DNA of 64,000 nt from CAZCFB01 sp964511535 (GTDB lineage Bacteria > Myxococcota_A > Polyangia > GCA-2747355 > CAZCFB01): the NCBI GenBank assembly GCA_964511535.1, contig CAZEFW010000004.1:62001-126000 (forward strand), in the 5' to 3' direction. The notes beneath the pieces were generated by a model. It had not been told where the DNA came from. It did not search any database and saw only the letters and a list, made by a program, of their open reading frames with translations. Below, one piece after another: positions 1 through 9,031 of the stretch. The first letter of the stretch is position 1, and each line of letters starts with the position of its first letter. The translations under genes were made by a program, and so were the position numbers.

Positions 1-2362
1 ACACCTCGGCCTGGTCACACGGCCCGCTGGCCGCCCGGCACGACGTGCCCTGGGGCTGCAGCTTGTCTGCAGGGCAAAGCTTGCTGCTGCCGTCGCACGC
101 CTCGGCCACATCGCAGACATCCACCACCGCGCGGCAGGTCACGCCAGCCTTGCTGACCAGATCGGGCGGACAGGTCAACTTCACCCCGTCACAGGTCTCG
201 GCGGCGTCACACTGCCCTGCCGCCGCCCGGCACACCGCGCCCGAGGCCTTCAGCTTGTCGGGCGGGCACTGGGCCGAGGCGCCGGTGCACAGCTCGGCCG
301 CATCGCACACGCCCGCCGGCCCGCGGCACACCGCCCCGACCTTCAGCTTGTCCGACGGACAGCTGGCCGTGGTCCCGGTACACACCTCGGCCAGATCGCA
401 CACCCCCTGGGCGGTGCGGCACACGGTGTTGAGCGCCTTGAGGCCGTCACCCGGGCACGCCGCGGCCGTGCCCGTGCAGAACTCCGCCTCGTCGCAGTCG
501 CCGGCCGGCGCGCGGCACAGCGCGCTGGCGGGCTCGAACCCGTCAGCCGGACACTTGCCCGACAGCCCGTCACAGGACTCGGCCAGGTCGCACACCCCGG
601 CCTTGGCCCGGCACAGCGCCCCCGCGCCCCGGATCTTGTCCGCCGGGCAGGCCTTGCTGGTGCCGTCACAGGTCTCGGCCAGGTCGCAGGCCCCCACCGA
701 GGCCCGACAGAGCGCGCCCGCGCTCTTGATCTTGTCCGCGGGGCAGGAAACCGACGTCCCGGAGCAGGTCTCCGCTGCATCGCACTCATCGCTGGCCGCG
801 CGGCAGGCGTAGCCCGACGCCCGGTACTTGTCCGCCGGGCAGCTGGTGGCGGTGCCATCGCAGGTCTCCGCTGCATCGCACAGGCCGGCCGCGGCGCGAC
901 ACACCGCGCCCGAGGAGAACACCGTGCAAGTCCCGTCGGCGCTGGCCCCGAGGTTCTTGCGGCACGCCTGGCAGTCCGCGGCCGAGCCTCCGCACGCCTT
1001 GTCGCAGCACACCCCGTCGGCGCAGAAGCCGCTCTGGCACTCGCCGGCGCTGGCACAGGGGTCGCCGTTGGGCCGGGCGCACGCCTTGCCGAACACGTAC
1101 GCCGCCCCGCGCTGCGCCCCGTTGACCAGGCCCTTGATGGCCCCCGACACCAGGATCTCGTTGCCCAGCGCGTTGCGCCCGAACTCCGCGCCGACCGTGG
1201 CGTTGGACGCCTTGAGTTTCTGGGTCTCGGCCCAGGTGGTGCCGGTCCGGGAGAACATGTAGACGGCCCCCGAGTTGCCCGCCACGTCGTCTTCGAACAG
1301 CGCCCCCACGGCCAGGGTGGCGCCGTACAGCGCCACGTCCGCGCCGAACCGATCCCCGGCGCCGCCGTCGGACGCGGTGAGTTTCTGCGCCTGGCTCCAG
1401 GTGGTCCCGCTGCGGGTGAACATGTACACCGAGCCCGAGTCGGTCCCCTTGTCGTCGTCCCTGTCGGCGCCGATGGCCACGGTGCTTCCCGCCAGGGCGA
1501 TCCAGCGGCCGAAGCCATCCCCCGCCGCGCCGTCCGAGGCGGTGAGCTTCTGTTTCTGGCTCCAGGTGGCGCCGCTGCGCGTGAACACGTAGGCCGCCCC
1601 CTGGTCCGCCTTCCCCCCCACGTCGATGGACGCCGAGCCGGCGATGATGGTGTCCCCCTCCAGGTCCAGCGCCCAGCCGAACCGATCCAGCGCCGCGCCG
1701 TCCGACGGGGCGAGCTCCTGCTTCCAGCTCCAGGTGGTGCCGCTGCGAGAGAAGACCTGCACCGCCCCCGAGGCGTTGGCCTTGGGGTCGTCGTGCTTGG
1801 CGCCGAAGGCGGCCCAGCTGCCGCTGATGCGCGCCGGGAAGCCGAAGTTGTCCCCCGCCTTGATGGCCCACGGGTAGAGCACCTGCGTCTCGGTCCAGGT
1901 GGTGCCGCTGCGCGCGAACACGAAGGCCGCCCCGCCGCTCTTCTTGTTCCCCATGGACACGAAGTTGTCCGCCCCCACCACGGCGGTGGCGCCCTCGATG
2001 TCCACCGAGCGGCCGAAGGCGTAGCTCTTCTTGGCGCCGGTGCCGGCCAGCTTCTGGCTCTGGGTCCAGGTGGTGCCGCTGCGGTTGAACACGAACACGG
2101 CGCCCGTCTGACCGCTGGCCCCGGTGCCCGAAGGATCGCCCACCATGATCCAGTCCCCGGCCATGGCCGGAACCCCCATGCGCGACGAGGCGGAGGTCGG
2201 GGTGCCGCTCAGCTTCTGGCTCTGTGCCCAGATCTTCTTGGTGCAGAGCGCGGCGGCGCGGTTGGCCACCTCGGGCGGGACCGGCTCCGGTCCGGGCGCC
2301 TGACAACCGATCAGGGCGCAGCAGAGCCACAGGGATGAAACGGACAGGCTTATTCTAGGCAT
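1..2362 (-). CDS. Secreted FG-GAP / disintegrin-like Cys-repeat lipoprotein (3' end outside window)
   Basis: The first 787 codons are present and the reading frame is open to the window edge. The start is an ATG preceded by GGAGG. A lipoprotein signal ends at a lipobox (ALIGC), so the mature protein should be lipid-anchored in the envelope. Residues about 45-420 hold several FG-GAP (integrin-alpha-like propeller) repeats with 'GTTW..xQKL' and 'FG...VAL.G....VGA' units. A short Cys-rich linker follows, then nine full and one partial repeat of about 32 residues with the pattern CxxxxGxCDxAExCxGxxxxCPxDK. This disintegrin-like repeat is known from deltaproteobacterial surface proteins. It is probably a surface adhesion or recognition protein; the ligand is unknown. 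The end of the protein cannot be seen. Confidence 0.85.
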   Translation of the reverse strand, partial: MPRISLSVSSLWLCCALIGCQAPGPEPVPPEVANRAAALCTKKIWAQSQKLSGTPTSASSRMGVPAMAGDWIMVGDPSGTGASGQTGAVFVFNRSGTTWTQSQKLAGTGAKKSYAFGRSVDIEGATAVVGADNFVSMGNKKSGGAAFVFARSGTTWTETQVLYPWAIKAGDNFGFPARISGSWAAFGAKHDDPKANASGAVQVFSRSGTTWSWKQELAPSDGAALDRFGWALDLEGDTIIAGSASIDVGGKADQGAAYVFTRSGATWSQKQKLTASDGAAGDGFGRWIALAGSTVAIGADRDDDKGTDSGSVYMFTRSGTTWSQAQKLTASDGGAGDRFGADVALYGATLAVGALFEDDVAGNSGAVYMFSRTGTTWAETQKLKASNATVGAEFGRNALGNEILVSGAIKGLVNGAQRGAAYVFGKACARPNGDPCASAGECQSGFCADGVCCDKACGGSAADCQACRKNLGASADGTCTVFSSGAVCRAAAGLCDAAETCDGTATSCPADKYRASGYACRAASDECDAAETCSGTSVSCPADKIKSAGALCRASVGACDLAETCDGTSKACPADKIRGAGALCRAKAGVCDLAESCDGLSGKCPADGFEPASALCRAPAGDCDEAEFCTGTAAACPGDGLKALNTVCRTAQGVCDLAEVCTGTTASCPSDKLKVGAVCRGPAGVCDAAELCTGASAQCPPDKLKASGAVCRAAAGQCDAAETCDGVKLTCPPDLVSKAGVTCRAVVDVCDVAEACDGSSKLCPADKLQPQGTSCRAASGPCDQAEV

Positions 2363-2432
2363 GGACTCCTCCCACGCCTCTTATTATTACCGGGGCCGAG
2401 GGGATCTCAAAATTGTGCTTCAGTGGCGCGGG

Positions 2433-3491
2433 CTAGCGAGCGGGGTTGATGCACACCTTTCGGTTCTGCCCCAGGCGGTTGAGGGTGGTGGTGGCCACGC
2501 AGTAGTTCCCCGACACCTTGCGCACCTTGAAGCTGCCGTTGGCCAGCTTCTTCTTGGTCGCCCCCTGCAGCACGTTGCCCTGGCTGCCCGGCTTGATGGT
2601 GTGGCCCGCGGGCAGCTCGATGTGCAGGGTCGGCTTGCCCTGGTAGATGTACATGCTGATGATCTTGCCCTTGACGCACCCCTTGGGCGGCGGCGGCGCT
2701 GGCGCGGCCTTGTCCTTGCACTTACCCCTGGAGCAGACCTGGGAGCCGGGGCAGACGATGGGCTTGCCCCACTTGCCCTTGCCCCCCTTGCGCTTGCACA
2801 CCGAGTAGGTGTTGCGGCCCTTGCAGCGCCTCGCGCCGTTGCGGCACCCCCTGGGCGGCGGCGGCGGCGGCTTCGCCTCATCAGCCGCGCACGTGCCCTC
2901 CTTGCACGACTGCCCGTCGGGGCAGTTGAAGGTCTTGCTCCAGCCGATGCACTTGGCGTTCTTCTTCTCGCACACCTGGAAGCCCTCGTCGCCGAGGCAC
3001 TTCTTCTCGCCCACTGTCTTGCACGGGTCGCACTCCGGCGCCACGCCCTCCGGCTTGAAGAAAATCCGCAGGGCGTAGGTCGACTCGTCGTCGTCCCCCG
3101 CGGCCCGCACGCGCACGTAGTAGCGGCCCGGATGTTCGATGGCCACCACCGACTTGAGCCCCAGCTTGCCCCAGACGAATCCGTCGTGGATCTTGATCCC
3201 CATCTCGTCCCACACCGACAGGTCCAGCTTGGCCTTGCCGTTGTCCCAGTGCAGCTCAACGGTCATCTTGCCGGGGCCGCTCAGGACCACGTAGCGCCAG
3301 TCAGTGCGGTCCAGCTTTGGATAGCTGACCTTGTCGTTCCTCACCTTGCCGAACTTTTTCAGCCACTTCGCCTTGGTTCGTGGCCAGTCGCCGCCCGAGG
3401 CGCGCTCGGGGCAATGGGCGCCAGAGCAGCAGGCGGACGCGAACAGGACAAGGGAGCAGAGGAGACACCATTTCAGAGCACGAGGAAGCAT
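2433..3491 (-). CDS. Secreted Cys-rich protein with PPC-like domain
   Basis: A 352-residue protein of unknown function. The N-terminus is hydrophobic and ends in Ala-Ser-Ala-Cys, so it is either a lipoprotein with a weak lipobox or a signal-peptidase I substrate. Residues about 60-160 look like a bacterial pre-peptidase C-terminal (PPC) beta-sandwich ('YYVRVRA...STYALRI'). Then come two Cys-rich modules, each after a proline run, that resemble the small Cys-rich modules of myxobacterial surface proteins, and a C-terminal domain of about 80 residues. It lies 70 bp downstream of the FG-GAP lipoprotein gene in the same orientation. PPC domains usually accompany secreted peptidases, but no peptidase domain is visible here. 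Confidence 0.75.
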   Translation of the reverse strand: MLPRALKWCLLCSLVLFASACCSGAHCPERASGGDWPRTKAKWLKKFGKVRNDKVSYPKLDRTDWRYVVLSGPGKMTVELHWDNGKAKLDLSVWDEMGIKIHDGFVWGKLGLKSVVAIEHPGRYYVRVRAAGDDDESTYALRIFFKPEGVAPECDPCKTVGEKKCLGDEGFQVCEKKNAKCIGWSKTFNCPDGQSCKEGTCAADEAKPPPPPPRGCRNGARRCKGRNTYSVCKRKGGKGKWGKPIVCPGSQVCSRGKCKDKAAPAPPPPKGCVKGKIISMYIYQGKPTLHIELPAGHTIKPGSQGNVLQGATKKKLANGSFKVRKVSGNYCVATTTLNRLGQNRKVCINPAR

Positions 3492-3596
3492 GGTAAACCG
3501 ACCTTATCACGACTCGTTTGGGGGTCAAATCCCCGACAACCCACGCGACCCTCGGGGATCCATCCACCCGCGAGCCGCCATATTCAGACGGGCACC

Positions 3597-4784
3597 ATGA
3601 CGCGCGGATTCATCGACATCAACAGCATCGAGGCGCTGGAGCAGCTCACAGGCCGCCCGGTCCCGGTGCAGCAGCGGGAGCCCCTGCTGCGCGTGATGGA
3701 GCGCTTCCCCGTGCGGCTCACGCCCCACCTGGCCGATCTGTGCCGGCGCAGCGAAGCGGTGGCGGCCCAGTTCCTGCCCGATCCCCGGGAGGAGCTGGCC
3801 GACCAGGGGCACGCCTTCTGCTTCGCCGGCCTGCTGCCCACCGGGGCCCGCGGGGTGGAGCGCATCTACCCCGACCGCTGCGTGATCATGCCGACGCCGA
3901 CCTGCCCGGCGTACTGCCGGTTCTGCTTCCGCAAGTTCTACGAGCACCGCACGGAGCGGCGCCTGAGCCACGACGAGGTGGACGCCGCCGTGGCCTACGT
4001 TGCCGGCCAGACAGACCTGCGGGAGGTGCTGGTCACCGGGGGTGAGCCGCTGATGAGCCCGGGCCTCCTGGACCGGCTGCTGAGCGGCCTGCGCCGGGTC
4101 CCGCACCTGGAGACCATCAGGGTCGCGTGCCGCTCCATCGTGACCGACCCGGCCCGCGTTGATGGGCAGGCGGCCCGGCTGCTGGCCCGGCATCAGGACC
4201 TGCGGCGCGGCCTCCCTGTGGAGGTGGCGGCCCATGTCAACCACCCCGACGAGCTGACGCCCCCCACCATCGAGGCGCTGTGCGCCCTGCGCCAGGGCGG
4301 CGTGCATGTCTACAGCCAGACCGTGCTGCTGCGCGGCGTCAACGACGACGCCCCGCTGCTGCGCCGGCTGTTCGCCACCCTGCGGCGCCACGGCGTGGAG
4401 ACCTACGCGCTCTTCTTCGGCGACCCGGTGCTCGGCGTGGGCCACCTGCGGCCGACCCTGGCCGAGGCCCTGGCCATCAAGGCCGAGCTCCGCGCCCTGG
4501 GCACGGGCCGGGCCAACCCACACCTGCTGGTGACCACCCGCCTGGGCAAGGTGGAGCCGGAGGTGGACGGGCGGGTGGTGGAGCGCGAGCCGGGCGGCCA
4601 GTGGGTCTGGATGAGCACGCCTTATACGCTGGCCGGCTTCCGCCGCATCAACCCGGACTTCGAGCTCCCCCTCGACGCCCGCGTCGGGCCGCAGGGGCGC
4701 ATCGAGGTGCGCTTCCTCGACGGCCCCGCGCTGGCCCGGGACGCAGCAGCGTCCGCCAGCGGCGCCGGAGACGGCGCTCCATGA
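3597..4784 (+). CDS. KamA-family radical SAM protein (lysine 2,3-aminomutase-like)
   Basis: A 395-residue protein with the radical SAM motif Cys103-x3-Cys107-x2-Cys110 (CPAYCRFC), which binds a [4Fe-4S] cluster and S-adenosylmethionine. 'VLVTGGEPLMSP' and 'HVNHPDELTPPTIEAL' are typical of the KamA/EpmB family, which moves amino groups between carbons with PLP. The usual Gly-rich PLP-lysine loop is not obvious; a Lys in 'TRLGKVEPE' is the candidate. Substrate is therefore uncertain: free lysine, EF-P lysine or another amine. The frame is open far upstream, but family similarity begins at this ATG. The stop overlaps the next gene's start by 4 nt (ATGA), so the two are probably co-translated. 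Confidence 0.85.
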   Translation: MTRGFIDINSIEALEQLTGRPVPVQQREPLLRVMERFPVRLTPHLADLCRRSEAVAAQFLPDPREELADQGHAFCFAGLLPTGARGVERIYPDRCVIMPTPTCPAYCRFCFRKFYEHRTERRLSHDEVDAAVAYVAGQTDLREVLVTGGEPLMSPGLLDRLLSGLRRVPHLETIRVACRSIVTDPARVDGQAARLLARHQDLRRGLPVEVAAHVNHPDELTPPTIEALCALRQGGVHVYSQTVLLRGVNDDAPLLRRLFATLRRHGVETYALFFGDPVLGVGHLRPTLAEALAIKAELRALGTGRANPHLLVTTRLGKVEPEVDGRVVEREPGGQWVWMSTPYTLAGFRRINPDFELPLDARVGPQGRIEVRFLDGPALARDAAASASGAGDGAP

Positions 4785-6391
4785 GCGCGCTGATCCCCCG
4801 CCCCGCCTGGGTGCTGGCAGGCGCCGGCCTGCTGCTGACCCTGATCACCGGCCTCTGGATCAGCCTCGACAATGGCATCGCCCCGCCCACCGACTCGGCT
4901 CACCACCTGCTGACCAGCCTGCTGTTCGCCCGCGGCCTGGAGGCGGGCGGGCTGAGCGGGCTGTGGGAGACCATGCGGCACTTCTACGTCGGCTGGCCGC
5001 CCGCGTCATACCTGCTGCTGTACGGGCCGCTCGGCTGGCTCATCGGCGATCACAGCCAGCTGATCCGGATGTTCGGCGTGGTGCTGCTGCCCCTGCTCCT
5101 GTGGGGCACCTACCGCGTGTCGCGACAGGCGGGGGCGTCGCGGCAGCTGGCCACCCTGGCGGCGGTGCTGTGCATCTTCTCCTTCGGCGTCTCGGGCCAG
5201 CTGCGCCAGGTCTCCATCGACCTGCCCGCCACCGGAGCCACCCTGCTGGCCATGGTGCTGCTCGGGCGCCCGGGCCCCTTCGCCTCACCCGGCAAGGCGG
5301 CGCTGGTGGGCGCGGCCTGCGGCCTGTGCCTCTTCACCCGGGTGCAGGCCGTGTTCTTCCTGGTGGGGCCCTTGATGGTGCACGCGGCCCTGGCCCTGAT
5401 CGACGCCTCCACCTGGCGGCGCAGGGGGGAGCGGGCCCTGGCCGTGGGGCTGGGCGCGGTGGCGGCCATGCTCGCCAGCAGCCCGTGGTGGTTCGGCCGC
5501 CTGCGCGGGCTGTGGAAGATCTCCACCGCGCACCTGGACCCCGGGCGCATCACCCCCAGGGGCGACCCCGATTTCTGGTCCGGCCTCTGGTACTACCTCG
5601 GCGCCCTGGGCAAGCTGTGCGGCTGGCCCCTGCTGGCGGTGGCGCTCATCACCACGTCCCTGCTGCTGCGAAAGCTCGGCGTGGGCCGTGAGCTGTGGCG
5701 CGCGCCGGTGGTGCGGCTGCTGCTGCCCTGGATCCTGGGCGGGATTCTCGGCTGCGCCGCCGGGGTGCACCGCGAGCCGCGCTACCTGCTGCCGGCCGTG
5801 CCGGCCATGGCAGCCCTGGCGGTGCTCGGCCTCGGCGCGCTGCGTCCCCGCGCGCGGCAGCTGGCCGGCGCAGCCCTGCTGCTCGCCGTGGCCCTGCCCA
5901 CGCTGCTGGTGACCGCCTTCCCCATCCGCAACGGCTCGCCGCTGGTGAACCATGGCCTGGTGGAGTGGGCCTACACCCGCGAGACGGTGAACGTGGCCGC
6001 GGAGGCGGCGGGCGCCCGGGCGGCGGCCGCCATGCAGGAGGCCAGCGAGGGCGACCTCACCGGCGCCGGCTCCTACCTGCTGATCCAGCAGCACCCCACC
6101 GACCAGTTCATGGCCCGCATGGCCGTGTTCACCGCGCCGCACATGCCCCGGCTGCTCTTCTCGCCGCTGGTCAACCAGCAGCTGATCAACAGCCCGCTGC
6201 ACCTGCGCGAGCGCAAACGCCGGCGGGTGTTCGTCATGGCCGAGGGCGACTTCCTGCTCGATCTGCCCTTCCTGTGGGAGATCAAGAAGGGCGCCAGCGG
6301 CAACCGGGCGCCGGTTCGCCTGTACCTCGCCCGCCCCGGTCACCCCCTGCAGGGGCAGATCTGGACCCGCAGCCTGCCCCGAAGAAAATAA
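4781..6391 (+). CDS. Membrane glycosyltransferase-like protein (GT39/GT-C type), copy 1
   Basis: A 536-residue polytopic membrane protein with about ten hydrophobic segments. An acidic residue in the first extracytoplasmic loop (PPTDSAHH), 'GWPPASYLLLYGPLGW', 'SGQLRQVSIDLPAT' and 'GVHREPRYLLPAVPA' fit the GT-C fold of GT39/ArnT-like enzymes, which transfer sugars from polyprenyl-phosphate donors on the outer face of the inner membrane. Acceptor and sugar are unknown. It overlaps the KamA-type gene by 4 nt. The gene at 6506 is a clear paralog along its whole length, so this is a tandem duplication. The assignment to GT-C is by motif feel, not by alignment. Confidence 0.75.
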   Translation: MSALIPRPAWVLAGAGLLLTLITGLWISLDNGIAPPTDSAHHLLTSLLFARGLEAGGLSGLWETMRHFYVGWPPASYLLLYGPLGWLIGDHSQLIRMFGVVLLPLLLWGTYRVSRQAGASRQLATLAAVLCIFSFGVSGQLRQVSIDLPATGATLLAMVLLGRPGPFASPGKAALVGAACGLCLFTRVQAVFFLVGPLMVHAALALIDASTWRRRGERALAVGLGAVAAMLASSPWWFGRLRGLWKISTAHLDPGRITPRGDPDFWSGLWYYLGALGKLCGWPLLAVALITTSLLLRKLGVGRELWRAPVVRLLLPWILGGILGCAAGVHREPRYLLPAVPAMAALAVLGLGALRPRARQLAGAALLLAVALPTLLVTAFPIRNGSPLVNHGLVEWAYTRETVNVAAEAAGARAAAAMQEASEGDLTGAGSYLLIQQHPTDQFMARMAVFTAPHMPRLLFSPLVNQQLINSPLHLRERKRRRVFVMAEGDFLLDLPFLWEIKKGASGNRAPVRLYLARPGHPLQGQIWTRSLPRRK

Positions 6392-6405
6392 CGCCGCCCC
6401 CCGAT

Positions 6406-6448
6406 AAAATGTCAAGTAGGGGGGTCAGACCCCCCTACTTGACATTTT
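6406..6448. repeat. REP-like perfect palindrome
   Basis: A 43-bp palindrome with two 21-nt arms that match perfectly around a single central A. The arms begin AAAATGTCAAGTAG and the core is GGGGGGTCAGACCCCCC. It lies between the two tandem glycosyltransferase-like genes, 14 bp after the first stop. Two related copies are at 35597-35702. Similar TGTCAAGT...GGTCAGACC sequences recur in other bacterial genomes and are often linked with REP-associated Y1 transposases; none is seen in this window. It could also work as a transcription terminator or mRNA-end structure. Confidence 0.85.
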
Positions 6449-6505
6449 CTATCGGCCGCTCTGTGCTTTCCCCCACCCCGCCCTGACAGTATATTTTCAT
6501 CCCTC

Positions 6506-8158
6506 ATGAGTAAGGTGTTGGAGCGCGCGCGACATATCAGGCCGGCATGGGTCCTGACCGGGGCCGGGGTGCTGGTATCGGCCATCACCGTGCTCTGGGT
6601 GATCCGGGACACCGGCATCTGTCCGCCCACCGACTCCGAGCACCACCTGTTCAACGCCATCCTCTACGCGCGCACCCTTCACCTCGGGGGGCTGCCCGCC
6701 CTGTGGGAGCTGCTGCGCACCACCTACGTGGGGTGGCCGCCAGCCTCCTACCTGCTGCTGTACGGACCGCTGGCCTGGGCCATCAGCGACAACGCCCACA
6801 TGGTGCGGATCTACAACATCGTGCTGATCCCCCCCATCCTGTGGGCCACCTATTACATCGGCGCCCGCTTCGGCTCCCGCCGAATGGCCACCCTCGCCGC
6901 GGTGCTCACCCTGTTCACCTTCGGCATCTCCGGCCAGCTGCGCCAGGTCTCCATCGACCTGCCCGCCACCACCGCCGTGCTGCTGGCCCTGGCCGCCCTG
7001 GTGGCCTCCCGCCGCTTCAGCCGCACCAACGAGACCCTGCTGTTCGGCGCCGCCATCGGCCTGTGCGTCTTTACCCGGGTGCAGTCGGTCTTCTTTCTGG
7101 CCCCGCCCGTGGCGGCCTGGGTCGTCCTCTCGCTGGTCAAGGCGCAGGACAACCGCGCCCGGGTGAGCATCATGACCCGGCTGTTTCTGGCCGCGCTCAT
7201 CTCGCTGGTGGTCTCCAGCGCGTGGTGGGCCGGCCACATCCCGCAGATCTGGCGCGCTGCCACGTCGCACCTCGACCCGAACCAGGTGGCCCCGCGGGGC
7301 GACCCCACCTTCCTCGCGGGGCTGCGCTACTACGTGCTGGCCATGGGCCGGCTGTGCGGCTGGCCGCTGTTCGCCGCGGGGGCGGCCATCCTGCCCCACC
7401 TCCTGCGGCGCCCCCCGCCCGGCGCGCTGCTGCTCGGCCTGTGGCTGGCCGGCGGCATCTTGGGGTGCAGCATGGGCGTGCACCGCGAGCCGCGTTACAT
7501 GCTGCCCGCCGTGCCGGCCCTGGTGCTGCTGGTGTCCCTCACGCTGCAGACCATCCGGCCCCGCATCCGCGAGGCGGTGGCAGTGATCCTGCTGCTCGGC
7601 ACCGTGGCGCCGACGCTCTACTTGTCCACCCGTGGGCTGCCCGCGCGGCACCCGCTGATCCTGAGCGGCCTGATGGAGTGGGGCTACACCCGCCGCCCCT
7701 ACTGGCTCAAGGCGCAGGGCGCCCGCAGGGAGATCACCGACACGCTCATGGCCGCCAGCCTCGGCGACAAGACCGGCGCGTCGATCTACCTGCTGTTCGT
7801 GCAGGAGCGCAACGTCAACTACCTGCCGCGGCTGGGCAGCGTGCTGGTGACGCATTTCCCGGACATGGCCTACGCCTACTCGTTCAACATCAACATCGTC
7901 AACAACCGCTGGAACCTCAAGCAGCGCAAGGCGCGCCGGGCCTTCTTCCTGAGCGAGACCAAGCGGGTCTACGAGGACCTGAAGCTGCTCTGGGAGGTCA
8001 AGGCTGGCCGCTTCGGCAACCCCACCCCGCTGCGCATCTACCACCTGCCCCAGGACCACAAGTGGCGCGGCCCGATCAGCTTCTTCGAGCTGCACTGGGG
8101 GAAGTCCAAGGAAGAGGTGATGGGCCAGGCCAACGGAGGAGCCAATGCAAAACAGTGA
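6506..8158 (+). CDS. Membrane glycosyltransferase-like protein (GT39/GT-C type), copy 2
   Basis: A 550-residue paralog of the preceding gene. It has the same order of hydrophobic segments and the same landmarks: PPTDSEHH in the first loop, 'GWPPASYLLLYGPLAW', 'SGQLRQVSIDLPAT', 'GVHREPRYMLPAVPA'. The soluble C-terminal tail of about 150 residues is also related. It should act at the inner membrane as a polyprenyl-phosphate-dependent glycosyltransferase, but substrate and acceptor are unknown. It is separated from copy 1 by a REP-like palindrome and overlaps the following sugar-kinase gene by 14 nt, which suggests a transcription unit linking sugar metabolism and surface glycosylation (inference). 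Confidence 0.75.
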   Translation: MSKVLERARHIRPAWVLTGAGVLVSAITVLWVIRDTGICPPTDSEHHLFNAILYARTLHLGGLPALWELLRTTYVGWPPASYLLLYGPLAWAISDNAHMVRIYNIVLIPPILWATYYIGARFGSRRMATLAAVLTLFTFGISGQLRQVSIDLPATTAVLLALAALVASRRFSRTNETLLFGAAIGLCVFTRVQSVFFLAPPVAAWVVLSLVKAQDNRARVSIMTRLFLAALISLVVSSAWWAGHIPQIWRAATSHLDPNQVAPRGDPTFLAGLRYYVLAMGRLCGWPLFAAGAAILPHLLRRPPPGALLLGLWLAGGILGCSMGVHREPRYMLPAVPALVLLVSLTLQTIRPRIREAVAVILLLGTVAPTLYLSTRGLPARHPLILSGLMEWGYTRRPYWLKAQGARREITDTLMAASLGDKTGASIYLLFVQERNVNYLPRLGSVLVTHFPDMAYAYSFNINIVNNRWNLKQRKARRAFFLSETKRVYEDLKLLWEVKAGRFGNPTPLRIYHLPQDHKWRGPISFFELHWGKSKEEVMGQANGGANAKQ

Positions 8159-9029
8159 CCCGCCAGTCATCGTCTGCCTCGGGGAGCTGGTCTGGGACCT
8201 GTTCCCCGACCAGCGCCGGCTGGGCGGCGCCCCGGCCAACGTGTGCTACCACGTGGCCCAGCTCGGCGACCGGGCGGTGCTGGCCAGCCGCGTGGGCGAG
8301 GACGCGCTGGGGCGCGAGGCGCTCTCCATGCTCAACGCGCGGGGCGTGGACACCATGGCGACCCAGCTCGACCCACAGCGGCCCACCGGCACCGTCGAGG
8401 TGACCTTCATCGATGGCGACCCGAGCTACGCCGTGGACGCAGCGGCCGCCTGGAGCGCCATGGCCTGGTCCAGCCAGTGGGCGCGGCTGCTGGCCAGCGC
8501 GCGGGTGCTCTGCTTCGGCAGCCTGGTGCAGGCCGACGCCCCGGGCCGCGCCGTGCTGGCCGAGGCCGCCCGGGCCATGGACCCCGGCGCGCTGCGGCTG
8601 TGCGACCTGAACCTGCGCCCCGGCTTCGACACCGAGGTGGCGGTCAACGCGGCCCTGGCCGCGGCCAACGTCGTGAAGCTGAGCGAGGAGGAGGCCGAGG
8701 AGCTGAGCCGCCGCTACCGCCAGCCGGACCCGGTGACCTGGCTGCTGCGCGAGTGCGGCATGCAGGCCGTGGCCGTGACCCGCGGCAACCGCGGATCGGC
8801 GCTGTACACCGCCGCCGGCGCGGCAGAGCATCCCGGCGTGCCCACCGACACCTCCGGCGGAGACCCGGTGGGCGCGGGCGATGCCTTCACCGCCGCGCTG
8901 GCCCACCACCTGTGCCGCGGGCATGACCCGCAGCGCGCCCTGGCCCACGCCAACCGCTACGCCGCGTATGTGGCGAGCCAGCGCGGGGCGATGCCCGAGA
9001 TACCCGAGGAGCTGCTGAAGGACGGCTGA
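8145..9029 (+). CDS. PfkB-family carbohydrate kinase (fructokinase-like)
   Basis: A 294-residue protein of the ribokinase/PfkB family. 'LGGAPANV' near residue 25 is the N-terminal sugar-binding signature, and 'GGDPVGAGDAFTAAL' near residue 240 carries the GAGD anion hole and catalytic Asp. The family phosphorylates a sugar hydroxyl using ATP. 'CLGELVWDLFP' and 'GGAPANVCYH' resemble bacterial fructokinases, but substrate cannot be fixed from sequence. The start lies inside the preceding glycosyltransferase-like gene (14-nt overlap). A short hairpin and tandem repeats follow the stop. Confidence 0.85.
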   Translation: MQNSDPPVIVCLGELVWDLFPDQRRLGGAPANVCYHVAQLGDRAVLASRVGEDALGREALSMLNARGVDTMATQLDPQRPTGTVEVTFIDGDPSYAVDAAAAWSAMAWSSQWARLLASARVLCFGSLVQADAPGRAVLAEAARAMDPGALRLCDLNLRPGFDTEVAVNAALAAANVVKLSEEEAEELSRRYRQPDPVTWLLRECGMQAVAVTRGNRGSALYTAAGAAEHPGVPTDTSGGDPVGAGDAFTAALAHHLCRGHDPQRALAHANRYAAYVASQRGAMPEIPEELLKDG

Positions 9030-9031
9030 GA

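Noticed and set aside
786..2330. Long reading frame (about 514 codons) on the minus strand within the FG-GAP gene
   Set aside because: It is out of frame with the lipobox- and motif-bearing frame and has Arg/Gly/His-rich composition typical of G+C-rich shadow frames.
2361..3596. Open frame upstream of and continuous with the KamA-type gene
   Set aside because: It runs antisense through the Cys-rich PPC gene, has no family features, and similarity to radical SAM enzymes starts at 3597.
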